Shown piece after piece: positions 62,056 to 64,000 of a DNA stretch of 64,000 nt. Below the pieces are notes generated by a model. The model did no database searches. It saw nothing but the letters and a program-made list of their open reading frames with translations, and was not told the origin of the DNA. A program made the position numbers and the translations under genes. The first letter of the stretch is position 1. Every line of letters starts with the position of its first letter. Source of the stretch: Pseudoduganella lutea (GTDB lineage: Bacteria > Pseudomonadota > Gammaproteobacteria > Burkholderiales > Burkholderiaceae_D); contig NZ_CP035913.1 of the NCBI RefSeq assembly GCF_004209755.1, forward strand, positions 7,316,001-7,380,000, in the 5' to 3' direction.

Positions 62056-62715
62056 TTATGCGGCTTGCATTTCAAATTGCTCGCGGTGGGCGATGACCAA
62101 ACGATCAGGCTTCGAGAGCGCTACTGCATACTCCGTCAGGGCCGGGTTCAGGAACTCGCGGACGTTTACGATGAGCCCTTCCGCCTTCATGAGTGGATCA
62201 AAGGCACCCGTGGATGCCATGATGGTGACCTTGGTGCCTACGGCTGGCTGCGCTACCAGCTCAGGTAGCGCTTCAGCCTCGGGGGCACCCTCGGGCTCAT
62301 CCAGGTAAATCTCCAGGCTCGCCAGCAGGGCACCTGGGCACTTGCTAGGCACATCCCACACGACCACCGCCCCTGCGTATTCTGGCGCGATGCAATGCGG
62401 GATTGCCTTGATAGTGCCAGTCTTGCCTTCGAGGTGCGCACTGCGGATCGATTCATCGCGGCCGACATACTTCACGCGGTCACCGACCTGGAACGACACC
62501 GGGGTCTCTACGGATGCCAGCTCGGACTCCATGAGGCGCAGCGTGGCACGGCTGAAGATGCCCCCGAAGACGACACGGTAGGGGTACTTCAGGTTTCCTT
62601 CTGCCACCTCAACGGTGCCCACTAGACCGGCCGGGATGTCGAAGCCCTTGGACAACAGGCGCACCTTGTCGCCCACTTGGTACTTCAATTTCTTAACTTG
62701 GGATTGACCACACAT
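62056..62715 (-). CDS. Early phage protein with tandem KOW/SH3-like domains
   Basis: 219 residues. Two similar segments, VGDKVRLLSKGFDIPAGLVG and VGDRVKYVGRDESIRSAHLE, each open a small beta-barrel like those of KOW or SH3 proteins; a third beta-rich part follows (VGTKVTIMASTGAFDP). KOW domains often bind RNA, RNA polymerase or ribosomes, so host takeover or antitermination is possible. AGGAG, partly hidden in leader copy 3, precedes the ATG. It is alone in its unit behind promoter P5. Confidence 0.65.
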   Translation of the reverse strand: MCGQSQVKKLKYQVGDKVRLLSKGFDIPAGLVGTVEVAEGNLKYPYRVVFGGIFSRATLRLMESELASVETPVSFQVGDRVKYVGRDESIRSAHLEGKTGTIKAIPHCIAPEYAGAVVVWDVPSKCPGALLASLEIYLDEPEGAPEAEALPELVAQPAVGTKVTIMASTGAFDPLMKAEGLIVNVREFLNPALTEYAVALSKPDRLVIAHREQFEMQAA

Positions 62716-62724
62716 TTTGTTTCT

Positions 62725-62765
62725 CCTAGTGATGAGCCACGGCCAATCCGAAGCTCACTCCTAGG
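62725..62765 (-). promoter_or_regulatory. Leader hairpin copy 3
   Basis: Arms 62,725-62,737 and 62,753-62,765. Relative to copies 1 and 2 the fourth outer pair changes G-C to A-U and an inner pair changes to C-G, so pairing is kept while sequence drifts. It masks CTAGG of the ribosome-binding site. A CCCTC/GAGGG hairpin follows at about 62,766-62,779. Confidence 0.75.
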
Positions 62766-62901
62766 CCCTCTTTCGAGGGTTTCTAGGTGCCACGCTTGTC
62801 CCCTGAGGGCGTCCGCACGTGACCCCGGCTTTGGTACAAGGCCCCGGTCAGCCCTCTGGAGGAATTGTTCCTTTCAGTAAATCGAATCTTATCAGGAACT
62901 C

Positions 62902-62915
62902 TTCCGAATGTGGAA
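62902..62915 (-). promoter_or_regulatory. Candidate phage promoter P5
   Basis: Coding strand TTCCACATTCGGAA followed by the dyad GGAAGAGTTCC, closely like P4 at 23,182. It lies about 190 bp upstream of the 219-residue gene, with leader copy 3 between them. Confidence 0.45.
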
Positions 62916-63004
62916 GTGAAAGATAGCTATGGGCAAAAGATTCTCGATAGCACTTAGTTCCGAGACAACAACAATACGTAGTTTCCACACGCCACTACAT
63001 TTTC

Positions 63005-63101
63005 TGTGTGGTAATCGGTGTGGTAGAGTTTGGGGTAGCCTGCTCACAGGTACGGATACCCGCGCATCGCTCTATAGGGAAACCCTAGATGCGTGGTAGA
63101 A
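63005..63101 (+). promoter_or_regulatory. Right-end GTGTGGTA repeats (candidate integrase arm sites)
   Basis: GTGTGGTA near 63,006, GTGTGGTAGAGT at 63,018-63,029 and CGTGGTAGAA at 63,092-63,101 mirror the copies at the left end. Together they make a set of six around the two att sites. No gene is visible between promoter P5 and attR. Confidence 0.45.
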
Positions 63102-63116
63102 ATATCTCCTTACAGA
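63098..63116. other. Candidate attR core
   Basis: AGAAATATCTCCTTACAGA, partner of attL. The repeat ends 8 bp before the fdnG start and includes the first part of its ribosome-binding site (AGAGGA), so integration would leave the coding sequence whole but replace everything upstream. Confidence 0.55.
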
Positions 63117-63124
63117 GGATTCCC

Positions 63125-64000
63125 ATGAACCAGATGTCAAGGCGCCAGTTCCTGAAGGTTACTGGCGCAACCATCGCGGGTTCGAGCATCGCAGCGCTGG
63201 GCTTCATGCCGGCTACGGCCATGGCCGAAGTCCGGCAGTACAAGCTGGCGCGCACGACCGAAACCCGCAATACCTGCCCCTACTGCTCCGTCGGTTGCGG
63301 CCTGCTGATGTACGGCCTGGGCGATGGCTCGAAGAACGCCGCCGCCAGCATCATCCACATCGAGGGCGACGCCGACCACCCGGTCAACCGCGGCACGCTG
63401 TGTCCGAAGGGCGCCAGCCTGATCGACTTCATCCACTCGCCGAACCGCCTGAAGGAGCCGGAATACCGCGCACCGGGCGGCACGGAATGGCAGAAGATCT
63501 CGTGGAGCGACGCGCTCGACCGCATCGCCAAGCTGATGAAGGAAGACCGCGACGCGAACTTCATCGAGAAGAACGCGGATGGCGTGACCGTCAATCGCTG
63601 GCTGACCACCGGTTTCCTGGCCGCCTCGGCCGCCAGCAACGAAGTCGGCTACCTCACCCACAAGACTGTGCGCAGTCTCGGGATGCTCGCATTCGATAAC
63701 CAGGCGCGTGTTTGACACGGTCCGACGGTGGCAGGTCTTGCCCCGACGTTTGGCCGTGGTGCGATGACGAATCACTGGGTCGACATTAAAAATGCCGACG
63801 TGATTCTGGTTATGGGCGGTAATGCCGCCGAAGCGCATCCTTGTGGTTTTAAATGGGTTACCGAAGCCAAGGCACATAACAAGGCCAAGCTGGTGGTGGT
63901 GGACCCGAGGTTTACCCGTACTGCGTCCGTGGCGGACTACTATGTTGCCACGCGTACCGGCACGGACATCGTGTTCCTTGGCGCGATCGCCAATTACCTG
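63125..64000 (+). CDS. fdnG: Formate dehydrogenase-N alpha subunit, selenocysteine-containing, 5' part
   Basis: 292 codons are visible; the gene continues beyond the window. A Tat signal (SRRQFLK, then a hydrophobic segment ending ATAMAE) is followed by the 4Fe-4S ligands CPYCSVGC and GTLCPKG. The TGA at 63,713-63,715, codon 197, corresponds to selenocysteine 196 of E. coli FdnG; translation continues HGPTVAGLAPTFGRGAMTNH with GGNAAEAHPCGF downstream. The enzyme oxidises periplasmic formate and passes electrons through beta and gamma subunits to quinone. Its ribosome-binding site AGAGGA adjoins attR, so its native promoter is about 44 kb away. Annotation that treats TGA as a stop would truncate it. 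Confidence 0.95.
63713..63742 (+). promoter_or_regulatory. Selenocysteine UGA codon and SECIS hairpin
   Basis: After the TGA, 18 nt lead to the loop GGTCT (63,734-63,738) held by GGCA/TGCC. Spacing and loop are the same as in the E. coli fdhF SECIS element that binds SelB. This supports recoding of the UGA as selenocysteine. Confidence 0.92.

Larger units (their letters stand above)
19418..63116. mobile_element. Temperate T7-like podophage prophage, about 43.7 kb
   Basis: The boundaries are the 11-bp direct repeat CTCCTTACAGA. The region is distinct from its flanks in gene content and strand organisation: a rightward integrase at the left end, then about 60 leftward phage genes including T7-type RNA polymerase, replication genes, head, tail, internal virion proteins and terminase. 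All T7 structural functions are recognisable, so it may be inducible once the two frameshifts (terminase, tail tubular B) are resolved. Its size is normal for Autographiviruses. It separates fdhD and its divergent promoter region from the formate dehydrogenase-N gene. Confidence 0.93.

Noticed and set aside
19505..63029. GTGTGGTAGAGT as the att crossover core
   Set aside because: Identical at both ends over 12 bp, but it would leave about 90 bp of phage-like repeats outside the prophage on both sides and recurs with other copies; arm sites fit better. CTCCTTACAGA next to fdnG was preferred.
63068..63085. T7-like CTCTATAGGGA before fdnG
   Set aside because: It resembles the T7 promoter start but not this phage's own core (CACAATAGGA) and is a single copy facing out of the phage, so it is probably chance. 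It also forms a small TAGGG/CCCTA palindrome.
19418..63116. CRISPR array or tRNA cluster inside the phage
   Set aside because: No regularly spaced repeats of CRISPR size and no cloverleaf-forming sequence were seen; the only phased array is the short CCTGG set.

Overview
The window joins two pieces of a GC-rich proteobacterial chromosome around one integrated phage. The host genes (SRAP, GH43, MHYT histidine kinase, DUF4132, FdhD, selenocysteine formate dehydrogenase-N) and the GC bias suggest a betaproteobacterium, perhaps an Oxalobacteraceae/Massilia-type soil bacterium. That placement is an inference from gene content, not from a marker gene.

Left chromosomal arm (1-19,417): the end of an EAL phosphodiesterase; an SRAP abasic-site protein; an MFS transporter translationally coupled to a GH43 beta-xylosidase; an MHYT hybrid histidine kinase; a second MFS exporter; a zinc-dependent formaldehyde/alcohol dehydrogenase beside a decayed paralogue; a CHASE3-GGDEF cyclase; a shortened GyrI-like protein; a MacB/FtsX-type permease; a small unknown; a DUF4132 protein; and fdhD. 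An AT-rich intergenic stretch (about 19,200-19,417) carries Fur-like and FNR-like sites. It looks like the original control region of the formate dehydrogenase operon.

Prophage (about 19,418-63,116, 43.7 kb): a temperate T7-like (Autographivirus-type) podophage. A tyrosine integrase faces right at the left end. Almost everything else runs leftward: an early block (unknowns, MarR-like regulator, second integrase, T7-type RNA polymerase), DNA metabolism (SSB, endonuclease I, amidase/lysozyme, primase-helicase, DNA polymerase, exonuclease), morphogenesis (portal, scaffold, a displaced lysis cassette, capsid, SGNH hydrolase, tail tubular A and B, four internal virion proteins, tail fibres), a second holin-like gene, and terminase. 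Beyond terminase lie likely virion-end sequences and, leftward, small genes plus a two-domain beta-clamp-like protein. In virion order those small genes join the early block across attP.

Control signals: nine candidate promoters for the phage polymerase (core CACAATAGGA / CACATACGGA), intrinsic terminators after capsid, after the gp16-like gene and before the helicase gene, three copies of a covarying hairpin that masks the ribosome-binding site of early genes, and a sigma70-type early promoter whose -10 lies inside a LexA box. I recognise no CI-type repressor, so SOS control by host LexA is a plausible lysogeny switch.

Right chromosomal arm (63,117-64,000): the start of the formate dehydrogenase-N alpha subunit with a Tat signal, a 4Fe-4S motif, an in-frame UGA selenocysteine codon and a canonical SECIS hairpin. 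The phage therefore sits between fdhD plus the probable fdn promoter and the fdn structural gene.

Quality note: four genes (MFS, DUF4132, tail tubular B, terminase large subunit) are each broken by one frameshift, and each is repaired by adding one base to a C/G run. This points to homopolymer under-calling rather than four true mutations.
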